Below are positions 7,904 through 15,317 of a stretch of DNA of 42,978 nt, piece after piece. Position numbers and translations under genes: made by a program. The notes under the pieces are model-generated. The model was not told the DNA's origin and did not search any database. It saw only the letters and a list, made by a program, of their open reading frames with translations. Origin of the DNA: Rhodospirillales bacterium 70-18. Its GTDB lineage: Bacteria; Pseudomonadota; Alphaproteobacteria; Acetobacterales; Acetobacteraceae. The stretch spans positions 1 through 42,978 of the forward strand of contig MKWE01000048.1 in the NCBI GenBank assembly GCA_001899585.1, given 5' to 3'. Positions within the stretch are counted from its first letter, which is position 1, and every line of letters starts with the position of its first letter.

Positions 7904-8527
7904 ATGCCCCTCGCCCGCCGCGGCCTGTGCCTGGTGATCGCCGCTCCCTCCGGCACCGGCAAGACCGCCATCACCCGCGCCCTGCTGGACAGCGAGCCGG
8001 GGCTGTCGCTGTCGGTCAGCGTCACCACCCGCGCGCCGCGCACCGGCGAGGCCGACGGCGAGCATTACCACTTCGTCGACCAGGCGGGCTTCGACGCGAT
8101 GGTGGCGCAGGGTGCGCTGCTGGAATACGCGCGCGTGTTCGGGCGCGGTTACGGCACCCCGCGCGCGCCGGTGGAACACGCCCTGGCGCTGGGGCGGGAC
8201 GTGGTGTTCGATGTCGACTGGCAGGGCCACCGGCAGTTACGCGCCGCCTTGCCCGGCGACGTGGTGGGGCTGTTCATCCTGCCGCCCTCGCGCGCCGCGC
8301 TGGAAGCCCGGCTGCACGGCCGCGGCGACCCGCCGGCGGCGGTGGCCGCGCGCATGGCCGAGGCCGACGCCGAGCTGTCCCATGCCGGCGAGTTCGACCA
8401 TGTGCTGGTCAACGACGATTTCGACGCCGCCCTGGCGCAGACCCGCGCGGTGCTGCACGCCGCCCGGATGGCCACCGCGCGCCAGATCGGGCTGGCCGGC
8501 TTCCTGGCCGGGCTGGCAGCCGGCTGA
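7904..8527 (+). CDS. gmk: Guanylate kinase
   Basis: Phosphorylates GMP to GDP with ATP, an essential step in GTP and (p)ppGpp supply. 207 residues, the normal length. The P-loop is APSGTGKTA near residue 14. The GMP-binding region follows (SVTTRAPRTGEADGEHYHF, then GALLEYARVFGRGYGTP), and VVFDVDWQGHRQLR carries the conserved acidic segment. It sits in the yicC-gmk pair, and its stop overlaps the start of the AEC transporter (TGATG junction). Confidence 0.96.
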   Translation: MPLARRGLCLVIAAPSGTGKTAITRALLDSEPGLSLSVSVTTRAPRTGEADGEHYHFVDQAGFDAMVAQGALLEYARVFGRGYGTPRAPVEHALALGRDVVFDVDWQGHRQLRAALPGDVVGLFILPPSRAALEARLHGRGDPPAAVAARMAEADAELSHAGEFDHVLVNDDFDAALAQTRAVLHAARMATARQIGLAGFLAGLAAG

Positions 8528-9450
8528 TGGCCATCCTGTTCGGGATCGTCGCTCCGGTGTTCGCGCTGATCGTCATGGGCGCGGTGACGATGGGCCGGCG
8601 TTGGCTGGAGCCGGTGGCGATCAAGGGCATGACCGATTTCGTGTTCTACGCGGCGATGCCCAGCCTGCTGTTCCGCTCGGTGGCCAGCGCGCCGCCGCTG
8701 CGGCTGGCCGACGTGGCCGGCAGCTTCCTGGCCGGCGCGCTGATCCTGTTCGTGGTGGGCGTGCTGCTGGGGCGCTGGCTGTTCAAGGCCCGGCTCGCCC
8801 AGTCGGCGGTGCTGGGGCTGGACAGCGTGTTCGGCAACACGGTGATGCTGGGCATCCCGATCGTGGACGCCGCCTATGGCCCGGCGGGGGTGGCCAACCT
8901 GCTGGCGGTGGTGGCGTTCCACTCGGCGGCGCTGCTGCCGCTGGCGACCATCCTGATCGAGGCCGACAGCGGCAGCGGGCGCGGGCCGCTGGAGGTGCTG
9001 CGGGCCTCGCTGCCCGGGCTGGTGGGCAACCCGGTGGTGGTCTCGATCGTGCTGGCCTTCGTCTGGCGCGCGACCGGGCTGGGCTTCGCCGCCCCGGTGG
9101 AGCGGCTGCTGGTGCTGCTGGGCCAGGCCGGCCCGCCGCTGGCGCTGTTCTGCCTGGGCGCCACCCTGCCGAAGCCGCGCGGGCTGGAGGGTATGGGCGA
9201 GGTGGCGGTGGGCAGCGTGCTGAAACTGGTCGCCATGCCGCTGCTGGTGGGCGGGATCGCGCATCTGGCCGGGGTGGGCGGAGTGGCGTTCAAGGTGGTG
9301 GTGGTGGCCTCCGCCCTGCCGACCGGCGCCAACGCCTTCCTGCTGGCACGGCGCTTCGGGACGATGATGGAAGCCTCGGCCAGCACGGTGGTGGTCAGCA
9401 CCGCGCTCTCGGTGGCGACGCTGACACTGCTGCTGGGCTGGCTGGGCTGA
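8527..9450 (+). CDS. AEC family (auxin efflux carrier-like) permease
   Basis: A 307-residue inner-membrane protein, hydrophobic throughout, with about ten predicted helices in two halves. Family marks include the N-terminal FVFYAAMPSLLFRSVA, FGNTVMLGIPIV, the central cytoplasmic loop (EADSGSGRGP), PLALFCLGATL and SALPTGANAFLLARRFG. AEC proteins export or import small organic acids; the substrate here cannot be read from sequence. Its ATG overlaps the gmk stop by one base, so it is translationally coupled to gmk, although no functional link is obvious. Confidence 0.88.
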   Translation: MAILFGIVAPVFALIVMGAVTMGRRWLEPVAIKGMTDFVFYAAMPSLLFRSVASAPPLRLADVAGSFLAGALILFVVGVLLGRWLFKARLAQSAVLGLDSVFGNTVMLGIPIVDAAYGPAGVANLLAVVAFHSAALLPLATILIEADSGSGRGPLEVLRASLPGLVGNPVVVSIVLAFVWRATGLGFAAPVERLLVLLGQAGPPLALFCLGATLPKPRGLEGMGEVAVGSVLKLVAMPLLVGGIAHLAGVGGVAFKVVVVASALPTGANAFLLARRFGTMMEASASTVVVSTALSVATLTLLLGWLG

Positions 9451-9521
9451 TACCAGCCACCCGAATGATCGCCTCCACAGGGAAGCAACCTGCCTGCGCG
9501 CGCCACAGCGTGATGACCGGA

Positions 9522-9556
9522 GGTGGAATCACCGGAGGTCTGAATCACGCGCCAAA
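9522..9556. repeat. Dispersed 36-bp repeat, copy B
   Basis: Plus-strand copy of the repeat at 6920-6955: GGTGGAATCACCGGAGG, then TCTGAATCACGCGCCAAA. Only about three positions differ, plus one missing base. It lies just before the MITE-like element at 9564. Confidence 0.75.
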
Positions 9557-9563
9557 ACAAACA

Positions 9564-9793
9564 CCAGAGGGTGTTATGAACTTGCGTGAAGCAGAGCCGG
9601 AAATGAAGAAAGCAGGAGGCGTTCTTTTTTTCAAAAAAGAACCAAAAAACGTTTATCCGGGCTTCGCCCCTGTGGCACCAGGGCGCTCGCGTTCGAAGCC
9701 GCGCAGCGCTGATGAAGTCTTTTTGCTTCTTTTTCTTCAGAAAAAGAAGATTCTTCCCTTATTTTCTTCGCCAAAGTTCATAACCTCCTCTAG
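9564..9793. mobile_element. MITE-like element, copy 1 (230 bp)
   Basis: Ends are imperfect inverted repeats. The left, 9564-9583, ends GTGTTATGAACTT; the right, 9774-9793, reads AAGTTCATAACCTCCTCTAG (two or three mismatches over 20). Inside are two A/T-rich hairpins: GTTCTTTTTTT / AAAAAAGAAC on the left and CTTCTTTTTCTTC / GAAAAAGAAG on the right. Each is followed inward by a CAAAAAACGTTTATCCG-like segment in opposite orientations. A copy about 80 percent similar by eye is at 28068-28296. There is no coding capacity. It fills the convergent gap between the AEC and transglutaminase genes, and its CTAG end contains the latter's stop codon. Confidence 0.8.
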
Positions 9794-10695
9794 AGCCGCG
9801 CCGCCGCGTCCTCGCCCACCGCCACCCGCACATCCACGGTCATGCCGATGAAGTCATTGGCGCCGCCGACGAAGCCGCCGGCCACCGGCACCGCCTGCTC
9901 GGGCGTGCGCGCCACGCTGACGCGGATCAGGTTGCGCCCGGCCACCAACCCGTTGGTCGGGTCGAACTCCACCCAGCCCGCGCCCGGCAGGTAGACCGAG
10001 CACCAGGCATGCGTCGCCCCGCCGCCCACCACCGGATCGGCGCTGTCCACCAGCCTCTCGTCGTAGAGGTAGCCGCTGACGAAGCGGGCGGCCAGGCCCA
10101 GGGCGCGCGCCGCCTCCATCATCAGCAGCGCGAAATCGCGGCAGGTGCCGCTGCCGGTTTCCAGCGTGACGGTGGGCGGGTTGGTGCCCTCGGCCTCGCG
10201 CGCCTCGTAGCGGAACTCCGCCTTCACCGCCCGCGTCATCGCCGTCAGCAGGTCCATCGTGCGGGTGGCCGGCCCCTGCTGCAGGAAGCGGTGGGCCCAG
10301 GCGTCCACGCGGCGGTCCGGGTCGGGGTGGTGGCGCTCGCGCAGCCGCGCCACGTCCGGCTCCTCCTCGGCGGCGTAGCTGAACGGATAGGTCTCGGCCG
10401 CCGGGTCCAGCGTCGCGCGGGCATCGCCGGGGGCGGCCGGGTAGTGCTCCAGGTCCAGCGTCGAGACGATGCGCAGCGTGTCCGCCGTGGCGTCGCCGAA
10501 CGCCAGCAGGCAGACCGAATTGCCGAACACGTCGTGCGCCCAGCGCATGCGGGCATTCGGCGCCAGCGTCAGCGTGGCCTCCAGCAGCCGCAGGTCGTGG
10601 CTGTCATGCGGGCGCAGCATCAGCCGGTGCCGGGTGAAGCGCACCGGCCGCGCGTAGCGGTATTCGGTGGCATGGACGATGCGGACGCGCGGCAT
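9790..10695 (-). CDS. Transglutaminase-like cysteine protease family protein
   Basis: 301 residues. An N-terminal β domain (VRIVHATEYRYARPVRFTRH, typical of the bacterial transglutaminase N-terminal family) is followed by a transglutaminase-like core with the full triad: Cys185 in GSGTCRDFA, His229 in THAWCSVYL and Asp245 in VEFDPTNG. Such proteins are usually proteases or amidases, not cross-linkers. No signal peptide is seen, so it is probably cytoplasmic. It sits 7 bases downstream of the COQ9-family gene in the def-COQ9-transglutaminase run. The TAG stop lies in the terminal CTAG of a MITE-like element. Confidence 0.88.
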   Translation of the reverse strand: MPRVRIVHATEYRYARPVRFTRHRLMLRPHDSHDLRLLEATLTLAPNARMRWAHDVFGNSVCLLAFGDATADTLRIVSTLDLEHYPAAPGDARATLDPAAETYPFSYAAEEEPDVARLRERHHPDPDRRVDAWAHRFLQQGPATRTMDLLTAMTRAVKAEFRYEAREAEGTNPPTVTLETGSGTCRDFALLMMEAARALGLAARFVSGYLYDERLVDSADPVVGGGATHAWCSVYLPGAGWVEFDPTNGLVAGRNLIRVSVARTPEQAVPVAGGFVGGANDFIGMTVDVRVAVGEDAAARL

Positions 10696-10702
10696 ACCGT
10701 GC

Positions 10703-11320
10703 TCAGGCCGCCGCCGCGGGCCGCACGCGCGCGAGCATCTCGCCGCAGCGCCGCCGCAGCCGCCCGATGCCGGCCACGCCGGCCAGCCGCCTGTCCAGGA
10801 AGGCCAGGGTGGCGGCGTCGTCCTCGCCGTGGTCGTTCAGCCAGAACAGCAGCGTGGCGCCGTACACCCCGGCCAGAATGGCGCGCTTGGTGTACCAGCT
10901 GAAATCCGCCGAGGCGTCGCCCGCCGCGTGCCAGATCGCGTCCACCGTGCGCGCCAGGGCGCGGGTGGCGGCCGGGGCGCGGCCCGGCAGCGCCAGCGCG
11001 CGGCGCACCGCCTCCTTGTGCGGCGCCAGCAGGCGCAGCCGCAGCGCCACCAGCGCCCGCACCCGCGCCGGCACGCGCAGCGCCGGGAGGTCCAGCGCCG
11101 CCGCGGCTGCCTCCATCTCGCGGTCGATCCGGTCGGCGAAGGCCTCGATCAGCCCGGCCGCGCCGCCGGGGAACAGCAATTCGGCGTCCAGCGGCTCGGC
11201 GTCGAGGTCGCGCAGGCCGTGGCGCAGCGCGGCCATGGTCCAGCCGTCGAACGGCACATGCGCCAGCGCCGCCGCCAGCGCCGCGTCCCGCTCGGGCGAG
11301 CGTTCCACCGCGGCGATCAC
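10703..11320 (-). CDS. COQ9 family protein (rpsU-divergent type)
   Basis: 205 residues, all α-helical by composition. The C-terminal half, from DASADFSWYTKRAILAGVYGATLLFWLND, is the signature of the COQ9 domain, a TetR-like fold that binds lipids and in mitochondria supports ubiquinone synthesis. The bacterial family is known for lying near and divergent from rpsU, and rpsU is indeed divergent here, with def in between. The start is a GTG overlapping the def stop by four bases (GTGA), so translation is coupled to def. A role in ubiquinone synthesis is inferred from the family. Confidence 0.85.
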   Translation of the reverse strand: MIAAVERSPERDAALAAALAHVPFDGWTMAALRHGLRDLDAEPLDAELLFPGGAAGLIEAFADRIDREMEAAAAALDLPALRVPARVRALVALRLRLLAPHKEAVRRALALPGRAPAATRALARTVDAIWHAAGDASADFSWYTKRAILAGVYGATLLFWLNDHGEDDAATLAFLDRRLAGVAGIGRLRRRCGEMLARVRPAAAA

Positions 11321-11868
11321 GGCTTGGCCGCCTGGGCCAGGGCCTGGGCGCGGGCGATCTCCTCGTTGAAGCCGAACTGGCTGAAATCGGTCATGCGCAT
11401 CGGGTACAATATGCCGTCCAGATGGTCGTATTCGTGCTGCACCACCCCGGCATGGAAGCCGGTGACCTCGCCGCCCACGGGGGCGCCGGTGGTGTCCACG
11501 CCGCTGTAGCGGATGCGCCAGGCGCGCGGCACGGCGGCGCGCAGGCCGGGGATGGACAGGCAGCCTTCCCAGCGCAGCCGGCGGTCCTCGCCCAGCAGCT
11601 CCACGGTCGGGTTGATCACCACCGCGTTGGGCAGCACCGCCCGGTCCTCGGCGTCGCCGGAGGCGCGGTCGGGGTTCACCCGGAACACGAACAGCCGCAG
11701 CGGCACGTGCACCTGCGGCGCCGCCAGCCCGGCGCCCGTGGCATCCTCCATGGTCTCGATCATGTCGGCGACCAGGCGGCGGATCTCCGGCGCGGTGGGG
11801 TCGGCCACCGGTTCGGCGCGCTGCAGCAGCACGGGGTGGCCCATGCGGGCGATCTTCAGAATGGCCAT
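11317..11868 (-). CDS. def: Peptide deformylase
   Basis: Removes the formyl group from the initiator methionine of nascent proteins; a metallo-hydrolase. All three family motifs are present in its 183 residues: motif 1 GAGLAAPQ (residues 45-52), motif 2 EGCLS with metal ligand Cys103, and motif 3 HEYDH with ligands His145 and His149 and catalytic Glu146. Tyr replaces the more common Phe/Leu in the HExxH core. It is the first gene of a minus-strand run divergent from rpsU, which places a translation enzyme beside a ribosomal protein gene. Confidence 0.95.
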   Translation of the reverse strand: MAILKIARMGHPVLLQRAEPVADPTAPEIRRLVADMIETMEDATGAGLAAPQVHVPLRLFVFRVNPDRASGDAEDRAVLPNAVVINPTVELLGEDRRLRWEGCLSIPGLRAAVPRAWRIRYSGVDTTGAPVGGEVTGFHAGVVQHEYDHLDGILYPMRMTDFSQFGFNEEIARAQALAQAAKP

Positions 11869-11930
11869 GGTGACTCCGGTTCGGTCCGCGTTGTATATGG
11901 TGTTGGGTGTATGGGGTGACGGAAAAGCCT

Positions 11931-11959
11931 TTGGCGAGGGCGCGCTTGCATGTTATAGC
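11931..11959 (+). promoter_or_regulatory. Candidate rpsU promoter
   Basis: TTGGCG (11931-11936), a 17-bp spacer, then TATAGC (11954-11959). This is one of the better sigma-70-type matches in the window. It predicts a transcript with a leader of about 125 bases before the rpsU GTG. Confidence 0.55.
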
Positions 11960-12092
11960 GCGGCCCTTCCGGTTCGGGCAGCCGTTCGGGAACCCTTAAT
12001 GCCGTCCCTGGATGATAAGCCAAGGGGGCGGCCGTCAGTCACACGCGCACCGATCGTCGGGGCGCAGATCAGGAACAGGAGTAGGCGGCCAA

Positions 12093-12296
12093 GTGCAGGT
12101 TCTGGTACGCGACAACAACGTCGATCAGGCGCTCAAGGCGCTCAAGAAGAAGATGCAGCGGGAAGGTATCTTCCGCGAGATGAAGCTGCGCCGCCACTAC
12201 GAAAAGCCGTCCGAGCGCCGCGCCCGCGAGGCCGCCGAGGCTGTTCGCCGCGCCCGCAAGATGGAGCGCAAGCGGCTGGAGCGCGAGGGCTTCTAA
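12093..12296 (+). CDS. rpsU: 30S ribosomal protein S21 (bS21)
   Basis: A 67-residue, strongly basic small-subunit protein that helps initiation by supporting Shine-Dalgarno pairing. The start [20 protein letters not shown] and the Arg/Lys-rich helical tail ([20 protein letters not shown]) are characteristic. The start codon is GTG at 12093, preceded by AGGAGTAGG. In-frame upstream sequence from 12012 does not resemble S21. A strong promoter-like sequence lies about 135 bp upstream. Confidence 0.96.
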   Translation: MQVLVRDNNVDQALKALKKKMQREGIFREMKLRRHYEKPSERRAREAAEAVRRARKMERKRLEREGF

Positions 12297-12335
12297 ACCC
12301 TCGCTTCGTCTACCGGAGTCCGACACGCAGCGGCG

Positions 12336-12351
12336 CGGGAGATACCTCCCG
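12336..12351. terminator. Stem-loop between convergent rpsU and PaiB-like gene
   Basis: CGGGAG / CTCCCG with an ATAC loop, followed on the plus strand by TTTGCCGCCGTTTGTGTTT. An outer GCGGC / GCCGC pairing can extend the stem. It lies 40 bases after the rpsU stop in the convergent gap and probably ends rpsU transcription. Confidence 0.5.
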
Positions 12352-12384
12352 TTTGCCGCCGTTTGTGTTTGTGGCCGCTGCTGT

Positions 12385-12990
12385 TTACCCGGCGGCCGGC
12401 AGCGTCTCGGCGATCAGGTCCGCCACCGCGTGCTCGCCCTGCGCCCGCAGCGCCGCGATCACCCCCTGGCGGTCGGCCACGCTGCGGTTCTGGCTCATTT
12501 TCCACTGCGCCTCGATCTTGTCCGGATGCAGCCGGAAGGCGCGGATGCCGGCCAGCATGCCGTTGCGGTAGCGCTCGGTGAGGGCATCCAGGTCGAAGCC
12601 CATCGGGTCGTGCGCGGCCAGCCGGCGCAATATGGCGCAGGCGCCCTCGGCATCGTCCACCGCCTCCAGCACCCCGTGCACATGCACCGCGGCATAGTCC
12701 CAGGTCGGCACCGAGGGCTGGGTCTGGTACCAGCCCGGCGCGATATAGGCATGCGGCCCGCTGAACACCGCCAGCGCCCGCCCGCCGGCGAGCGTCGCCG
12801 CCTGCGCGTTGGCGCGGCCCAGATGCGCCGTCAGCACGAAGCCGTCGCCCGCGCGCTCCACCAGGAACGGGATGTGGGAGGCATCCATCGCGCTGCCCTC
12901 CTGGGTCACCAGCAGGCCGAACGGGTTGGCCTCGATCAGCCCGGTGATGCGGGCGGTGTCGGTCTCGGTGAAGGCGGGGCGCAGATACAT
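12385..12990 (-). CDS. PaiB-type FMN-binding negative transcriptional regulator
   Basis: 201 residues. The start MYLRPAFTETDTARITGLIEA, the MDASHIPFLVE segment, ALAVFSGPHAYIAPGWY, VPTWDYAAVHVHG and the C-terminal RLHPDKIEAQWKMSQNR are all landmarks of the PaiB family, a split-barrel flavin-binding fold. In Bacillus, PaiB works with PaiA in repressing sporulation and protease genes; in proteobacteria the role is mostly unknown. It is divergent from a MocR-type regulator with a 77-bp shared region, an arrangement that suggests the MocR protein controls it. Confidence 0.9.
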   Translation of the reverse strand: MYLRPAFTETDTARITGLIEANPFGLLVTQEGSAMDASHIPFLVERAGDGFVLTAHLGRANAQAATLAGGRALAVFSGPHAYIAPGWYQTQPSVPTWDYAAVHVHGVLEAVDDAEGACAILRRLAAHDPMGFDLDALTERYRNGMLAGIRAFRLHPDKIEAQWKMSQNRSVADRQGVIAALRAQGEHAVADLIAETLPAAG

Positions 12991-13015
12991 TTCGGGATTC
13001 CGGGGTCAGGGGGCT

Positions 13016-13043
13016 TTGCGACCGGGCAGGGTTAGCCTAGCAT
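13016..13043 (+). promoter_or_regulatory. Candidate promoter of the MocR-type gene
   Basis: TTGCGA (13016-13021), a 16-bp spacer, then TAGCAT (13038-13043). The -10 touches the ATTGGT half-site listed next, so a bound regulator would block it. The resulting mRNA would have a leader of only about 20 bases. Confidence 0.4.
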
Positions 13044-13089
13044 TGGTCTACGGAGATACACCAATCAATGCTGGACATACCGGACCAAT
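13042..13089. promoter_or_regulatory. Candidate MocR operator: three ATTGGT/ACCAAT half-sites
   Basis: ATTGGT at 13042-13047 is inverted to ACCAAT at 13060-13065, and ACCAAT recurs at 13084-13089, 24 bp after the second. The sites straddle the start codon of the MocR-type gene and lie within the divergent PaiB/MocR region. MocR regulators commonly bind pairs of short repeats spaced by helical turns in shared promoters, which fits. The assignment is inference. Confidence 0.45.
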
Positions 13090-14510
13090 CCCGCCAACAG
13101 GCCGTGTTCGACCGGCTCCGCCAGGGCATCCTGTCCGGCACCCTGCCGCCCGGCGCCCGGCTGCCGCCCTCGCGCCACCTGGCCGACGAGCTGGGCGTCG
13201 CGCGGCAGACCGTGGTGATCGCCTATGAGCGGCTGGCGGCCGAGGGCTATGTGCGCGCGCGCGTCGGCAGCGGTACCTTCGTCGCCGCCGACCTGCCGGA
13301 CGCCGCCCCGCCGCCGGTGCCGCTGCCGCCCTGCGCCGCCACCCCGCTGTCGCGCCGCGGCACCGCGCTGGCGGCCCTGCCCAGCAGCGCCGCGCAGTCG
13401 GTGCCGGGCCCGCAGGCGGCCGGCCTGCTGCTGGCCCCGGGCGTGCCGGCGCCCGAACTGTTCCCCGCCGCCGCCTGGGCCAGCTGCACCGCGCGGGTGC
13501 TGCGCGGCATGGCTGCCGAACTGACCACCTACCCCGACCCGCAGGGCCTGCCCGCCCTGCGCTGCCAGATCGCCGCCCATCTCGCCGCCACGCGCGGCCT
13601 GCTGACCGACCCGGACCGCATCGTGGTCACCGCCGGCACCCAGCAGGCGCTGCGCGTCGCCGCCGAATTGCTGCTGGACCCCGGCGACCCGGCCTGGGCG
13701 GAAGACCCCGGCTACATCGCCGGGCGCGGCGCGCTGCTGGCCGCCGGCGCCGTGCCGGTGGCGGTGCCGAGCGATGCCGAGGGGCTGGACGTAGCCGAGG
13801 GCATCCGCCGCGCCCCCGCCGCCCGCCTCGCCCTGGTCGCTCCCTCGCACGCCACCCCGCTCGGCGGCGCGCTGCCGATCGGGCGGCGGCTGGCGCTGCT
13901 GGACTGGGCGGCGCGGGCCGAATCCTGGGTGCTGGAGGACGATTGCGACAGCGAATTCCGCTGGGAAGGCAAGCCCTTGCCGCCATTGGCGACGCTGGAT
14001 CGGGCCGGGCGGGTGATCTATTGCGGCACCTTCAGCAAAAACCTGGCGCCGGCGCTGCGGCTGGGTTTCGCGGTGGTGCCGGCGCCGCTGACCCGCGCCT
14101 TCGTGCGCACCCGCGCACTGATCGACCGGGGGCCGCCGGCGCTGACCCAGGCGGTGCTGGCGGAATTCATGGCGCAGGGCCGGCTGGCGCCGCATATCCG
14201 GCGCATGCGCACCGAATACGCCGCCCGCCGCACCGCCCTGCTGGCGGCGCTGGCCCGGCATTGCCCGGCGGTGCAGCCGCTGGCCGCACCCGGTGGCCTG
14301 CATCTGGTCGCGCGGCTGGAGGATGGCGCCGATGAGGCGGGAATCGTGCGCGCGGCGCGGGTACGAGACCTCGCTTTGGCGCCTTTAGGGGCGTATTTCC
14401 TGGGTGAACCGCGCATTTCCGGCCTGGTTATCGGCTTCGCCGGCACCCCGGTGGCGATGGCCAACGATGCCACCAGGCGGCTCGCGGCGGCCATCAGGTA
14501 TGCCACATAA
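13068..14510 (+). CDS. MocR/PdxR-type regulator (GntR HTH + aminotransferase domain)
   Basis: 480 residues in two parts. Residues 1 to about 75 form a GntR winged helix (FDRLRQGILSGTLPPGARLP, then SRHLADELGVARQTVVIAYE, then GYVRARVGSGTFV). The rest is a fold-type I aminotransferase domain with the PLP lysine at Lys324 in CGTFSKNLAPALRLG and a VLEDDCDSEFRW segment. Such regulators sense PLP or an amino compound through the aminotransferase domain. The adjacent divergent PaiB-like gene is the likeliest target. The effector cannot be read from sequence. Confidence 0.92.
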   Translation: MLDIPDQSRQQAVFDRLRQGILSGTLPPGARLPPSRHLADELGVARQTVVIAYERLAAEGYVRARVGSGTFVAADLPDAAPPPVPLPPCAATPLSRRGTALAALPSSAAQSVPGPQAAGLLLAPGVPAPELFPAAAWASCTARVLRGMAAELTTYPDPQGLPALRCQIAAHLAATRGLLTDPDRIVVTAGTQQALRVAAELLLDPGDPAWAEDPGYIAGRGALLAAGAVPVAVPSDAEGLDVAEGIRRAPAARLALVAPSHATPLGGALPIGRRLALLDWAARAESWVLEDDCDSEFRWEGKPLPPLATLDRAGRVIYCGTFSKNLAPALRLGFAVVPAPLTRAFVRTRALIDRGPPALTQAVLAEFMAQGRLAPHIRRMRTEYAARRTALLAALARHCPAVQPLAAPGGLHLVARLEDGADEAGIVRAARVRDLALAPLGAYFLGEPRISGLVIGFAGTPVAMANDATRRLAAAIRYAT

Positions 14511-14578
14511 CCATATCGATATCGCACGAACAGCCGCGCCTGATTGAACCGCCGGCCGAAACCGGCAATGCTTCGGGC

Positions 14579-15277
14579 ATGGACTCTTCACTGTCCGAAA
14601 TTCTTCCACTGCCGGGTGGACCCGCGCGGATCGAGTGGCGCCGCAGCGCCCGGGCCCGCCGCGTTTCGCTGCGCATCGACCCTCGCGACGGCCATGTGGT
14701 GGTCACCCTGCCGCCACGCGCCGCACGCACCGCGGGGATGGCGCTGCTGATGGACCATGCCGATTGGGTCTCGGCCCGGCTGGCTGCCCTGCCCGGCGCG
14801 GTGCCGTTCGCCGATGGCGCCGAGGTGCCGCTGCACGGCATCGCCCACCGCATCCGCCACGACGCCGCCGCCCGCACGGTGCGTGTGGCCGCCGGCGAGA
14901 TCCTGGTGGGGGGTGCAGCGGAGTTCCTGGCCCGGCGCGTCGCCGATTTCTACCGCGGCGAGGCCCGCCGCCAGCTGTCGCTGCTGGCGTTGCAGAAAGC
15001 CGAGCTGGCGGCGCTGCGGCCGCGCCGGGTGAGCGTGAAGGACACGCGCAGCCGCTGGGGGAGCTGTGCCGCCGACCGCAGCCTGTCGTTCAGCTGGCGG
15101 CTGGTGATGGCGCCGGCGTTCGTGCAGGACTATGTGGCGGCGCATGAGGTGGCCCATCTGCGCCATATGAACCATGGCCCGCGCTTCTGGGCGCTGGTCG
15201 GCCAGCTGACCCCGCATACCGACACCGCGGTGGCCTGGCTGCGCCATGAAGGGCCCCGGCTGCTGCGCATCGGCTGA
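14579..15277 (+). CDS. YgjP-like metallopeptidase (DUF45/M48-related)
   Basis: 232 residues. The zinc site HEVAH is at residues 189-193 (Glu190 catalytic), followed by LRHMNHGPRFWALV, which supplies the third ligand region. The preceding SVKDTRSRWGSCAADRSLSF is the conserved YgjP/DUF45 signature. The N-terminal half has the usual RRSARARRVSLRIDP strand. No signal peptide is seen, so it is cytoplasmic. The biological substrate of the family is unsettled. It follows the MocR-type gene by 68 bases and may or may not be co-transcribed. Confidence 0.87.
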   Translation: MDSSLSEILPLPGGPARIEWRRSARARRVSLRIDPRDGHVVVTLPPRAARTAGMALLMDHADWVSARLAALPGAVPFADGAEVPLHGIAHRIRHDAAARTVRVAAGEILVGGAAEFLARRVADFYRGEARRQLSLLALQKAELAALRPRRVSVKDTRSRWGSCAADRSLSFSWRLVMAPAFVQDYVAAHEVAHLRHMNHGPRFWALVGQLTPHTDTAVAWLRHEGPRLLRIG

Positions 15278-15317
15278 GCGCCGCCCCACCGCTACCGCCT
15301 GCTACCAAGGAGTTGCC

